Positions 47,095 through 58,864 of a stretch of DNA of 64,000 nucleotides are shown piece by piece. The notes below the pieces were generated by a model that searched no databases, was not told the DNA's origin, and worked only from the letters and a program-made list of their open reading frames with translations. How positions within the stretch are numbered: the first letter of the stretch is position 1; the number at the start of each line of letters is the position of its first letter. A program made the position numbers and the translations under genes. Source of the DNA: Plectrocnemia conspersa (Eukaryota; Arthropoda; Insecta; Trichoptera; Polycentropodidae); assembly GCA_009617715.1 (NCBI GenBank), contig VTFK01000091.1, positions 310,001-374,000 of the forward strand, read 5' to 3'.

Positions 47095-48600
47095 ATTGAA
47101 TATTGGAATATTCGATAAATCAAATTAACTATGTCAATGTTCGAAAATTCGTAAAATTTTGTATACAATCTCAAATGAAATTTACAACTCGTGTAGTTAT
47201 TTTTATCTTAATACTATACATAGAAACGCTTTTTCTCGATAAAACAATGCATTCGAAAATCATTTGTTAATATATTAAGGTTTATCAGCCGTATATACTA
47301 TGACCGAAATTCACAGAATTCGTTCGTTGAACGAAACAAAATGTGAAAGGCTCACCTTTTATTATCGTTTAACGCTTATCTCAAAAACAGACATGCGTCA
47401 AATTTCTTGTAAAGTTTGTTGTAGGTTTTTAAATGTGTTGTTTCAAGACGCAAGTATTTTATTTTATTTTGTGCAATAATTCGGTTGCGGTTTATTTATT
47501 TCTAATTATTTAATTTATGTGCAAACCTGCACAAAACAAACGGTATTTATGTATATCAAGTTTGTTTAAAATATTATTAGCTATTTATATATATAATAAA
47601 TTAAATAATATTATGTACAATATTTTAAATATTTTTTTCTGAATTATTTCAATCGCAGCTAATCTTAACTCTAATGATTTGAAAAAGATAAAATATCGAT
47701 TCAAAACAAAAAGTATATTGCATATTGGAATATATAATAAACCGAATTATATTATAACCGAAAATTTGTAGAATCATTTTTTTTTTGTATACTGATACTC
47801 ATTTTTATCTTAGTGTTAGACATGGAGACACCTTTTCTCAATAAAACGATACTTTTACGAATTTGAAAAACATTCGCGAATATGAATTTTATCAGCCGTA
47901 TCTACTATGATAGAAATTCACAGAATTCGTTTGTTGAACGGAATAAAATATTGGAAAGGAACATCTATTATTATCGTTTAACGCTTATCTCAAAAACAGG
48001 CATGCGTCATATTTTTTGTTAGTTTGTGTTACGTTTTTAAATTTGTTGTTTTAAGACGCAAGGATTTTATTAAAATCTGTGAAATAACCCAGTCGCAGTT
48101 AATTTATTTTTATTTATTTAATTTATGCGCAAATACGCACAAAACAAGCGCCGAAATTGATTCGAAATTTATGTATATTAAATTCGTTCCAAACATTATT
48201 AGCTATTTATTATATAAAATAAATTTGATAAAATTATGTATTTAAAATGTTCCATAAATTTTACTGAATTACTTTTGAATCACAGCTGATCTTAATTCTA
48301 GTGACTTTAAAAAATTAAAATAACGACTTCAATTAAAAAGTGTATTGAATATTGGAATATATGATAAACCGAATTATTCGCCCAATTTTTAATTATATTA
48401 ATATTCGAATAATTGTATGAAAATTCGTAAATTCTCAAATGAAATTTGAATTTTTTTTTTACCTGATAGTCGTTTTTATCTCAATGCTAGATATAAAACG
48501 ATGCTTTTAAATATTCGAAAAACATTTGTGAATATAATTTTTATGAGTTTGTGTACTATGATCGAAATTCATAGAAATCGTTCGTTGAACGACACATTTG
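47095..48600 (+). repeat. tandem satellite array, period about 625 bp
   Basis: Unit starts TATTGGAATA lie at 47101, 47723 and 48350 (periods 622 and 627). Each unit repeats, in order, AATTCACAGAATTCGTT-type sequence, TTGAACG(A/G)AA, TATTATCGTTTAACGCTTAT, AAGACGCAAG, and GCACAAAACAA. About 2.4 units are present. A dispersed copy lies at 19940-20485. The frame 48024-48245 lies within unit 2 and is not a gene. Confidence 0.85.
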
Positions 48601-48604
48601 CACA

Positions 48605-49523
48605 GAATTGTGCTAAGCATATTTTATATAATTCAATAAGTTACACGATTATGAAAGTAATAAATAAATAATTAAATATAAGTAGGTAATTATAATTAAT
48701 CAATATATATTTGTTATTTAAAACTATTTTACAAGCAATTAAATAATTATTATATATGCACTAATTGGGTAAATTATATATGCAAACCAAAAAATATTAC
48801 AAAAATAAATACTTCATCCATTTTTAATTCAAGATTCTTATTAGTAAAAATAAGTTTTTTCGAAGTTAGGCATATGTCGCTATATTTCAATATACTTGCT
48901 GACGACAGGCTTCTGATTCAACTCATTGAGTTTATTACTGTACCGTCGACGTCAAATACTGTCCTTACAAATAGCCCTGAAAATATTATTTAGGATCCTT
49001 CTCTCTTAACATATATGTGTTTTAGCTCTTCTAAATTTAGATTTACACAGAATAAAGAAACACATAAAAGGCGCTGACATTATTCTTAGTATTAATAAGA
49101 TACAAAAAAAATGGTCAAGCCCGTTAAAGTTACGAAATAATTGTGTAAAACAATCCTAAAGATCAACAATGGTTGAGTAAAACAATGCATATTGTACAAT
49201 AACTTAGTGATTATTATAAACTAACGGCTAAGAAGTTTTGATTATGGTTCTTAAGAATCTGTCACACTTATTATTTACATCGTTCTTGTGTGTTAAATAA
49301 GATAATGTCTCTCAAGGGTTTGTTTGTAAATTAGCTTTGTTCAATTGATGCTTTTTAACTTAAAAATGTTGCTGAATAGTGTGACTTATTTAACCAGCTA
49401 GATGGAGAAAGGGCTGTTTTATATTGATATGGTTTTAACAATCATTAGAAACAAACTACGCTTAAATCAGTATCAACATGATAACAAGGATGTGTTTATA
49501 AAAATCAAAAACAAATAATCACA
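48605..49523. other. AT-rich DNA, nothing identified
   Basis: A patch at 48890-49000 reads ILADDRLLIQLIEF in one plus frame, which faintly recalls an RT YADD block but is too short and isolated to call. Confidence 0.35.
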
Positions 49524-49531
49524 CCTTGTAT

Positions 49532-49798
49532 CAGTGGCGTTGCAAGGGTATGTGCCGCCTAGAGCGATCCTTAAAATTGCCGCCCCTCCCATACTTTTTT
49601 TGCAGGGTTATAAAATCAGCATTTCTTAAAATAATAAATTGATTATTATTAAGCTCTTGTTATTCGTGGATTTATATATGTTTTAGTATATTCAGGGTTA
49701 AGAACCACACTAGACGATCCCATCGCGAATATGCTGCCCCCAAGCAAGTGCCGCCCGAGGCGGCCCGCCTGCTCCGCCCCCCCATAGCTACGCCACTG
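49532..49798. mobile_element. hAT-like MITE with 8-bp target duplication
   Basis: 267 bp flanked by CCTTGTAT (49524-49531) and CCTTGTAC (49799-49806). Terminal inverted repeats are CAGTGGCGTTGCAAGGG on the left and CAGTGGCGTAGCTATGGG on the right (reverse complement). An 8-bp duplication and CAGTGGCG ends are diagnostic of hAT. The ends are GC-rich (GCCGCC/CGGCGG) and there is no coding capacity. One mismatch in the duplication implies modest age. Confidence 0.88.
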
Positions 49799-50024
49799 CC
49801 TTGTACTTTATATTCTGTTATAGTTTATTGTATGCTTCTCTCACAAAATAAATACAAAAAAATGTTAAAAGGCACAATGTGATAATTTTATACAGTCACT
49901 GTTAGATAACACGTAACTTTGTAGTAAAACCAGCCACCAAATTAAATTCAAAAGTGAGAAAACTACATTTTACAATATCGTCGGTACAACGTGTGACCGT
50001 CTGTTTTGTATTCAATCCAGAAAG

Positions 50025-50270
50025 TTTTAATTGGTCGAAACCGGGAAAGGCGCAGACGAGCGAAAAACCGCTAAGCGGGAGTTAATTATATTCCTGGACG
50101 AGTTGTCTTTTCCTGATACACACACACAGACACGCATACACTTCTTGCTTCGTCTAAAATATTCATTTGAGCGAAAGCTTGGGGCAAAGTTCAATAGCGA
50201 AGATGAAACTGTTAAACAGCGTCTTGTATAAATATATACCGATAATAAACGAGGTATAAAGGAGAGCTAT
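50025..50270. promoter_or_regulatory. GC-richer island
   Basis: Balanced composition with a (CA)n-like run near 50119. The 66-residue plus frame (50031-50231) is Lys/Arg/Glu-rich without a domain; an exon cannot be excluded, but no clean acceptor-donor pair frames it. Confidence 0.25.
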
Positions 50271-50740
50271 CTGGAAAGGCAGAAGTGTGCGAAATTTCTA
50301 TATATAAATTAAAAGTGTTTTAATTTTTGCAACATGGTATTTATTCATAGAACAAGTAATTGTGCTAATTAAACATGGATGCTTAAATGATTTATGAAAA
50401 TCAGTAGTGACTTCCAGACTATATTGACATGGATTTTAGAATCAGGCGATTTTGATGGGTCGGTGGCAATGAAACGACGTGGACGAAAACCGTGTCGTTG
50501 GTGCATTGGAGCCCACCGGCAATTATTATGAATATTCAAAAAATAAGACCGTTTTAAATATACTCAGACTGGATATAATATATTCAATTGACGTACAGTT
50601 TTCTCAAACATGCATATATTATTTGATTAAAAAATAATGCCATGGCAATTAAATCAGGGGTGTTTATTATTTGTTTAATATTATTGTGCAATAATTTAAA
50701 TTATATTTAAGTACAGTTTGTATTTTTAAGTTATTGTAAT
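50270..50740. other. AT-rich DNA, nothing identified
   Basis: A short GC-richer patch at 50445-50525 has no frame. Confidence 0.4.
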
Positions 50741-51450
50741 ATTAAAGTTAGGACGTAAAGCGGACCCAGGGTTTGATGTAACGAAGGATGCGGTTGCTTT
50801 TTCGATTTTCGATGGTCTGAAGTTGATATTTCTTCTCTTAAATTTAAGTTTGTACAAACTTAGCCTGTTCAAGTTAAAGAGCTCGGTTGTTGGTTCTTGA
50901 CGTGGTGTCTGAGAGTAGTCTTTCAGTGTAATTAGTATTTGATCTATGTGTATCAGTCTATTATACACACGGCCTCTCCAGAGATACACTTAGGGCTCGC
51001 CCACTTCTTTCCCACGATTCATATTTGAGCAATTATAAACTTACGAAACAGTTTTAGGATAGGTTTAACTATTTTAAAACAATTAAAAGTAAATAATTGA
51101 TGTGTATTTTTTTTGTAAATATTATTTTTGTACAAAACACGTACTTACATAGTGATAGAGCAGTGGCTTAAGTGTTATTCAGCACTGATTCAGAGCCCTG
51201 TACCCCAGGGCATAGGCGAAAAGGTAGGTGTCCCGATTGACACGCGCCGCAGATGAGAGTATAGAAACGGCACAGAGGCTGGCGATGATTCAACCGTGAA
51301 ATTGCGGACGAGGGAGAGCATGTGAGCCGTAAAAATAACTTGTTTACTTTCCCAGGAGGAAAGCCAGGATTGCCGGTGTCAATGCGATCCGGGTTTTCCA
51401 GATTTTTCCAGCTGAACGTAACGAACGGGGCGTTTAAAATACCGAAAGCG
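50740..51450. promoter_or_regulatory. two GC-richer blocks (50740-51010, 51165-51450)
   Basis: Both are richer in G+C than the surroundings. Minus frames of 87 and 145 residues (50726-50989 and 51168-51605) lack any domain or splice context. On the plus strand, 51163-51222 is open and ends GAAAAG|GTAGGT. The blocks may be regulatory or weakly exonic. Confidence 0.25.
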
Positions 51451-51609
51451 CTCACGGGTACGTTTGATTGAGGCATTATATTTTTATATAAGAGGCATGT
51501 GAGAAACCTAATAACGAAATAACTTTTCCATGTGTTTGTGTTGTTGGGCCGCAAGGGTAAAGTACTGAAAAAGTGTGTGTTTATGAAAAAATATCTATTA
51601 ATCATGCGA

Positions 51610-52975
51610 ACCCGTCCGAAAGCTTGCTCGTGACACGTTCTTCTGAAAGGTTACTCGTGTATTTTTTTCTATATAATATATTGTTTCAATGTTCATAATA
51701 AAAACGTATATTCATTCCTGGCGATTTACTTTAACATGAGTGATGATATGGCGCACTTAAAAGTAGTCTGTGCTATAAATAATAATGCATTTCTTATGAT
51801 TGAAATGTTTTTGATGTTGTTGAACTTTCTATATTTTTGTCCATTTTTTTTATATAATTTGTGCTCTTTTTATTTAACCATCTAGATATTTACAATTGTG
51901 TATATTAATTGAAAACTGCAAATCATTTTAATATAAATCTTGAAAAATTAAAATATTTTTTTTTTATCTTAAAACTATGTAATTATTTGCCTAGCCGATA
52001 TATTTTAGAAACTGTGGATTTAATACGGATTTATTAATGTTAAACAAACATTATTTAAAAGTGTGTCTAATGTTCTGCTGTTTTGTTAGAAACTGAATAG
52101 ATAACTTCTGATAAAAATTGATATATCTAAGAAATTTATTTTGTACGTCTTTTAGTGATTAACGATACACTTATTATTTTAGTCATATAAAGTACGAAGA
52201 ATGAATCTAAGGGTTGTTAGATATTTTTTGTATTAAAATTTGTATGTTTATTTAGTTTATTAGTTTACTATTTAATAGCCTTTTTAAGAATATTAAATTT
52301 ATTAGAACCTTTTTAAGAATATTAAATTTATTAGAATAAATATATAAAATTGAATCACGAGCCTTGTGATATTTCACCCTTTACTAAAAAAATATTTGTA
52401 TTTAAGTTATGATTAGAAATATTGCACTAATTTATTATTAATATATTAAAATTTAAAATATGGAAATGATCTAGGATTAAATTGATCCATATTGTTTTAC
52501 AATATTAGAAAATAATAGATCATTACTATCAAAGAAAATATTTGCAATGTCATTTAGTTAGTAATTTTTATAAGTAATGACATTTTCAATAGAAGGTTTT
52601 AGACAATTTTTCCTTGAAGATTTCTTTTAGATGTTCGGCGAATGCTTTAGCTTGTTCTCTAATCCATTTTTAGTTAGTTAATCTGATCGATGGTATCAAA
52701 TTTTGAGTCTATTTTTTATCCTCTTCGTAACATTCAAAAAAAGAATAGTCTGTAGCTTCTATGGGCGTTAAACTCTTTAAATATTCTTAAATTTTTTTTT
52801 CTGTTTTTTAATTATTTTATTGCTTTATTTAGTTTTATTTTAACAATTGATGATCTTGTATAAGAGCATTTTTATCCTATTTTTTTTTTTTATTATTTTC
52901 CTTTAACGTTTTTAAGGAGTTTAAGTTTTTGTTACATTCGTAGTTTGGGGTTGTCTTCCATACTGAATCTTGACT
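51610..52975. other. AT-rich DNA, nothing identified
   Basis: A 26-nt direct duplication (CCTTTTTAAGAATATTAAAT..., 52278 and 52309) is the only texture. Confidence 0.45.
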
Positions 52976-52976
52976 A

Positions 52977-55620
52977 TTTTAATTTATTTAGCTTAACATA
53001 GATAATTTTAATTAAACATACATACAATACATTATATAAACAGAAAATAAAAAAACACCTAATATTATAATTTATTTCTTAATTATCAAAGATGTTTTTT
53101 TATTCCATGTAAGAAACCAGATTTTCTTAAATTATTTTTTTAAAGTTCTTTATTAGTTAATAAATTTTCATAATTTGTTTATGTGGTACATTACTTATTT
53201 ATAATAATATTAAGTTCTTAATTTACAACATTATCATTTTTAAAAAATTATAATCTTAGTCTAGATCAGGGTTTCCCAAACTTTTTCAGCGACGGAACAC
53301 TTGGCAAATCTGAAAACTTTGGCGGAACACTTACCTTATTTTTTAGGTTGTGTAATTCATAATAGTATAAATAAAAATACAAAATGTTAAAAAAATTCAA
53401 ATAAATAAAACTCCTAATGACTTTTGGGTTCTTAAATTACAATTTTTTTTATATCAGGCATAATATTGATCAGTTGTATTCTCAGTTTTTGGATTATTTT
53501 CTTCTTCGATGATAAATGTATCAGTAGAAGTATTTGGCCTTTCTTTCGTCAAATTTCCTGTTTTCAACCAAAGATCCATGGGTAGTTTTTGAATAATATG
53601 TAAATTCTGTAATATTTTTTTTGTCAAAATGGAAAAAAATGTGTATTGTAAGCAACCAGACTAAATTAATGTACAAGAAAATCGATTAATTTTTATGCAA
53701 ATTTTATTTAAATCATTTATATTATCAAAAGTATACACCCAATCCTGTTTTAACGCAATAAATTACAAGAGTTTCAAGCTTTATTATCAGATTTATGAAC
53801 AATTTTTATGTATTAGCAAGACTAAAAATTTTTTTAATTTACTACAAATTTTTGTGAAATATCTATGTAGGCTCCGCGGAACACATATTTTGGATCCGCG
53901 GAACACCAGCGTTCCGCGGAACATAGTTTAGGAAACCATGGTCTAGATTATAAGGCTTATTATTTATAGAGGAAAATTTGCCAAAAAGCTCTTCTTTTTT
54001 TTTTTAATAGTTAACGAGTAATCGAAAACTATTTTAAATACTATTTCAACTTATAACTAATTAACAATTTTTACAATTATACTACAGCTTTATTTTTGCG
54101 GATTGTCCTAGGAATATTTTTATAGAAAATCACACCTCCGTACATAATTCCCCTGGCCGTACTCGTTTTTTTATACCTAACTATCTTTTAATTGTCTTTA
54201 TTTTTAGTAGTACATCTTTGTACATGTATTTCTTATTAAATACTTATTAAAATACTCTTGTTACATAATATTTTCTAAGTTATATACAAATACTAAAAAT
54301 ATTCATCATCAATATTTATTGAACATTTAATTCCAATCTATTAAACATACTTTTACAACTAGTAAATCTATTTATTGTGCTATTTTGTAATTTTTGCTAC
54401 ATCAATAAATCTAATTTATTAAACATATCTAACATTGTTGCACAATAATTAAAATGGGGCAATATGATAATATTGTAATTTTTTTATATTTATACATAAC
54501 ATATTTTTTATTCTGAATAATATACCTATTTTTAAATATTTTTTTTAATATGTAATTAAAATGATACTTAAAATTTAATTTTTTATTTACAATTACTTCT
54601 ATATATTCCATATTATCAACCATTTATATAATATAGTTATCTATAAATAAACATACATTTAGTTCAAGTTAATTATTTTTTAACCATATTTCTATTATAC
54701 TTAATTCATTATTTAAATTATCTACAACTTCTTTAACATTGTCACTTATGCAATATATTAATGTTTCATTTGCAAATAGATGTATGGTACACTTTTTTAC
54801 ATTATTAACTATATCATTAATATATAATATAAACAGCAATGGTCGCAATTTAGACCCCTGTGGTACACCGTGGGATATTATTTTCTCTTTGGAACACGCA
54901 TAATTTATTTATACTTTTTGCTTTCTTTTTTTAAAAATTATTAAACCATCTTAAAATTATTTCACTTATAGTGATATTTTCTAATTTCTTCAACATTATT
55001 CTTGTGTTTACTGTTTTGAAAGCTCTCATGTAATTCAAGAAAAACTGCTCCAATGATGTTGTTCGTATCCTTGGATAATAACTAATCATTTATCACTACT
55101 TGTTATGCAGTCTCAGTGAAATGTTTTTCGCTAGTCTCCGATTGTTGTTAATTTTAGGTATGGGTTTAATAGTAGCAATCTTTAAATTATCAGGTATTTT
55201 TCTTTCGGAGAGTACTTTATTTAATAAATAACGTAGTTTAGTTTCTAGTATTTTCCAAGTTTCTGCAATTATATTTATATATAATTAATCTGGTTCCTTT
55301 TTTCATTTTATAAATTATGTTTATGTTGATTTAAATTCACCAAATTTTACATTCAATGTTTTATTATTGTATTGTACTAAATTACTAAACTGAGGTATTG
55401 AATTCACAATCTCTTCTAAATTTTATCTGTATTTTTCTGCTATTATATAAAGATCTTTATATGGATTTCCATCAATATCCATATTTATTATGTCGTTTTA
55501 ATTAATTTTTGGAGCATTTTTTATTATTGATATATGCTATTGCGTCTTCCGATTGTTTTGGCATTTTTAAGGGAATATTACAGCTAATTTAATCATTGAG
55601 CTTTGCCTGAACATGTATTG
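52977..55620 (-). mobile_element. non-LTR retrotransposon, copy 1 (interrupted)
   Basis: On the minus strand, from high to low coordinate, the broken frames give PDNLKIATIKPIP (55171-55197), MRAFKTVN..ILLKKLENI-like motif A, ISHGVPQGSKLRPLLFILYI (motif B, about 54850), FANET in place of YADD (54763-54775), VIVNKKLNFKYHFNYILKK (54429-54623) and LPHFNYCATMLDMFNKL. The 3' part matches copy 2 at 57440-58310 (TCCGTACATAATTCCCCT and TTTATTCCAT words). An insertion of about 0.96 kb (about 53125-54085) splits the 3' region and holds the hAT-like MITE. The altered YADD and many stops show an inactive copy. Confidence 0.85.
53267..53940. mobile_element. hAT-like MITE nested in a retrotransposon
   Basis: 674 bp flanked by an exact 8-bp duplication GTCTAGAT (53259-53266 and 53941-53948). 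Terminal inverted repeats are CAGGGTTTCCCAAACT on the left and CATGGTTTCCTAAACT on the right (reverse complement). CAGGG ends and an 8-bp duplication indicate hAT. The right part repeats CCGCGGAACAC. There is no transposase; the frame 53695-53931 is chance. A perfect target duplication suggests a fairly recent insertion. Confidence 0.92.
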
Positions 55621-55839
55621 TGAATTAGGTTATAATTTTATGTGATCAAAATTGGAGTATGATTAGATAAAAATATCTGGAAATATCAGTTTTTTCTGCG
55701 GTACAAACGCCATGCTTTTAAAAAATGTATTATTTTTTAATGTAAACAAATATGTTAAAATAAAAAAAAAGATTACCTACCGTTATAAATTAAATTTGTA
55801 TCAACATATATACATCTATTTATTTTAATCAAATAATAT

Positions 55840-56380
55840 ATGCAGGGTTCTCTGCAGAAAAAAATAATAGGAAAAGTCTTGGCGTTTTTGCGTATTCGCA
55901 CGCGGTGCTTATTGATTGCGACCATAAATCTATTCTTAACCAACAATGCGGGGCATTTTTTTTGCACCAGGAAACGCCTCCCAGGGAATCCTCGAGGAAT
56001 TTTTAGTTCGTTTAACAGCGAACCCTAGAAAGAATGCGATACGAAAAACGGGAATATTTACGGTCCAACAAAAAAGTTTCCCTTAAAGTTTGCGCCTTGA
56101 CTGCCGGCGGCGGCGGCGGCGGAAAAATCATAACCCAGTTTTTATTTATTTTTCGTGCTGCTAATTCAATAAAGAAAAACCCACTTAGCGCTTTTTAGAA
56201 TCGCAAAAATACAAGTTTCATTATATCGCCGTGTAATCAAGTTTTTTTTTCTACCGGCCGCCGAATAGTTTCCATTTTTCTGCACGGACTTGGGCATTTT
56301 TCTATTGTGTCCGTGAAAAATGCGGTATGAAAACTTTATGAGATTTTTCCCCGGCGAAAGCGTCCCGGGGTTGCAATGAA
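55840..56380. promoter_or_regulatory. GC-richer island, candidate enhancer
   Basis: Balanced composition around the CGG run, with CCATAAATC (55921) and TTATTGATTGCG Hox/Exd-like words. Frames on both strands (55773-56028, 56166-56465) lack protein features. Confidence 0.35.
56105..56122. repeat. (CGG)6 microsatellite
   Basis: Six uninterrupted CGG units in an otherwise AT-rich window. Confidence 0.9.
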
Positions 56381-56589
56381 ATAAAAATGAAAAATACACA
56401 ACGATTGTTAACTGCTTTTGCATTTTATGTATTATACACATAAAATATGCACACAACGCTACCATTTAACATATGTTATACAAAACCAGTTTATATATTT
56501 TTATATGAAATATTTCAAGTTTCACTGAATTGTAAATTTAGTCGCTCTTTAAATTCTCAAAAATATTATTCAATATTTTTTTATTATAT

Positions 56590-57095
56590 TACCATTTATT
56601 TATTTGTGGAATGAGCATCTATACACATTCGCCTACCTACGCACACGAAGACGAATGGCCGCTAAATTACGCATGAAGACGAAATTCTAGCGATAAGTGT
56701 AATTTATTGCTCTGATACGGCTGCGAAAGAGCAACATAAAGTGATGGGGCGAGGAAAGCTCAGATAAATAATGTGCCAGGATATGATTTGATCTGATTCC
56801 CTGGGGTAAAAAGAAAATTTCTCAGACATACTCGCATAAATATGCATTACGCAGAGTGAGGAAGATACACATCAGATATTAACGAGGTGGACTCGCATTA
56901 AAAATGTTGCCGGTCACCGAGTTTGTCGCATGGAAACGCCCCTTTAATCGCTTTTTAACTGAATAAAGAAACTTTTTTATATGAAATAGGGTCCAAGTTT
57001 TTCTAAAAGAAAAAATCTAGAAAGAGAGATTCGCATCAAAATACTCCTTTGCTCGCTTCGCCCGATGAACACGCTAAAAAGTTTTAATAATAATT
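56590..57095. promoter_or_regulatory. GC-richer island, candidate enhancer
   Basis: Contains CTAAATTACGC, GCATAAATATGCATTACGC and AGATAAATAATG words, with no reading frame. Separated from the preceding island by about 200 bp of AT-rich DNA. Confidence 0.3.
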
Positions 57096-57440
57096 GTACA
57101 AGGACATGATATAATAATAATGGTACCGCAGAAAAATATGCTTTTTTATGTGCTCGAATTTAAAACTTTAAAGTTTGTGACGTAAATAGCGTAATAAATA
57201 TTTCTGGTATTATAAACCGATAGAATTTATTATATTAGATAATCTCAAAATAAATATCGTTTTTATAAAATCTAAGTTTTAATAGTCAGTCGTTCTTTGG
57301 CAGATAAAACCTAAGTGCGTCTTTTGTTATATCTGGGTTGGTTCGGTGACAATTGATCCCCTAAACTTTCTTTAAATATTTATATTTGTAAATACCAGAA
57401 CCCGCGAATATATAATATTATATTTAAATAGGGTGAGAGT
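57095..57440. other. AT-rich DNA, nothing identified
   Basis: No assignable feature. Confidence 0.4.
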
Positions 57441-58310
57441 ACCAAATTTAAAAAAATATTTTTATTTATTTATTATTATTTATTTATTTATTTATTTTAT
57501 TAATTTATTTAGCTTAATAGCTAATCTTTACATCTAACAAATTTAGTAAACATATATAAAAATATATAAAAAATACATAATAGAAATAAAAAATAAAAAT
57601 ATACAATAATAAAGTCTTAATATTATAATTTATTTCTATGTGTACGATGGTGTTTTTTTATTCCATTTATGAAACCCGTTATATTTTTTTGCTGTTTCGG
57701 ATTTCTCTTGGAAGACTATTATATAAATCAAAACCTCCGTACATAATTCCCCTAGCCGTACTCGTTTTCTTATACTTAATTATCTTTAAATTTTCTTTTA
57801 TTTCTAGTATTATATTTATGTACATCTTTATTTCTTATTAAATACTTATTAAAAATATTTTGGTAACATATTATTTTTCTAACTTATATATAAATACTAA
57901 AACATTCATACTCAATATTTCTTGAACATTCAACCATTCTAATCTATCAATCATACTTTTACAATTAGTTAATCTATTTTTATTTAAGATTACTCTCATT
58001 GCCCTATTTTGTAATTTTTTGCAACATTTGTTTATCTAATTTATTTAACATATTTAATAGTGTTGCACAATAATTAAAATGGGGCAATATTATACCATTG
58101 TAAAATTATTTTTTTTGTATTTATACTTAATATATTTCTTAATCTAGATAATAAACCTATTTTTCTACTAATTTTTTTTTAATATGTAATTACAATGTTC
58201 TTTAAAATTTAATTTTGTATCAACAATTACTTTTTTTTCTCGTATAAAATTATACTTTAGATGAATGTTTTCATATTTACTAATCACACACATATTTATT
58301 CGGAAGCTTT
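57440..58310 (-). mobile_element. non-LTR retrotransposon, copy 2 (3' end)
   Basis: The minus strand reads TKLNFKEHCNYILKK and, after frameshifts, KLQNRAMRVILNKNRLTNCK and a terminal FINGIKKHHRTHRNKL. These match the C-terminal region of the same family as copy 1. The 3' end carries a (TTTA)n/(AAAT)n tail at about 57460-57500, as in non-LTR elements. Truncated before the RT core. Confidence 0.8.
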
Positions 58311-58439
58311 TTTTTTATTTATTGGGCCATAAATTTACTATAGCAAAATTTTTATCAAGTGAAAAATTTATGCAAAATTTCATGGTATATGTATTAAAAA
58401 TAAAATTACTAAAATATTTTTGAGTGATAGGTGACTCAT

Positions 58440-58860
58440 TAAATATAAAATAAGGCAACGTTAGACTATATGTCCTGGCTGCAGAAATAAAAGCAAATCC
58501 TACTCAAACTATATATTAGATGTCTGAAAGACTAAACCAGTCCGATACAACAGTGCATAGACACATTAAGAATATTGGGAAGGCTTGGAGTCAAGGTGTT
58601 TTAATTACACACGAATTGAGCGTAAAAAACAAGTCGGCGCGTATCTGCATATCTCAAAAGCTTTTGAATCTTGAAGCTGGGCACTATTTAATATCCAGAG
58701 TTTATAAATGGGTGTTGTACGACAACAATCGTCATAGAAGATAGTGATTAAAAAAAAAGCTCTGGAAATGGAGGATCCAAATCCAAATCTCGAAATCGAA
58801 AGCAAATCTCTCTATGTTACATTTTTGCTAACCTTTGGTCTTTCTAATAATTTTATTAAT
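58440..58860 (+). mobile_element. mariner transposon fossil, copy 2
   Basis: The plus frame 58520-58744 reads MSERLNQSDTTVHRHIKNIG, then LITHELSVKNKSARI and YKWVLYDNNRHRR. This matches the second helix-turn-helix and linker of mariner transposases and the start of the catalytic domain. Upstream, in frame after a stop, EIKANPTQTIY continues the homology; downstream PNPNLEIESKSLYVTF gives the next block. The Asp of the usual GDEKW motif is replaced (RVYKW), so catalysis is lost. Not the same fragment as 37157-38080, and in opposite orientation. Confidence 0.85.
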
Positions 58861-58864
58861 CAAA

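Noticed and set aside
47095..48600. CRISPR-like array
   Set aside because: Units are about 625 bp with graded divergence, a eukaryotic satellite pattern; there are no short direct repeats with unique spacers.
48890..49000. RT fragment (LADDRLL)
   Set aside because: A single short match without neighbouring RT motifs; too weak to call.
51168..51605. 145-residue minus-strand open frame
   Set aside because: Longest frame in the window but no domain, signal, splice context or repeat homology; it crosses a GC-richer block where long chance frames are expected.
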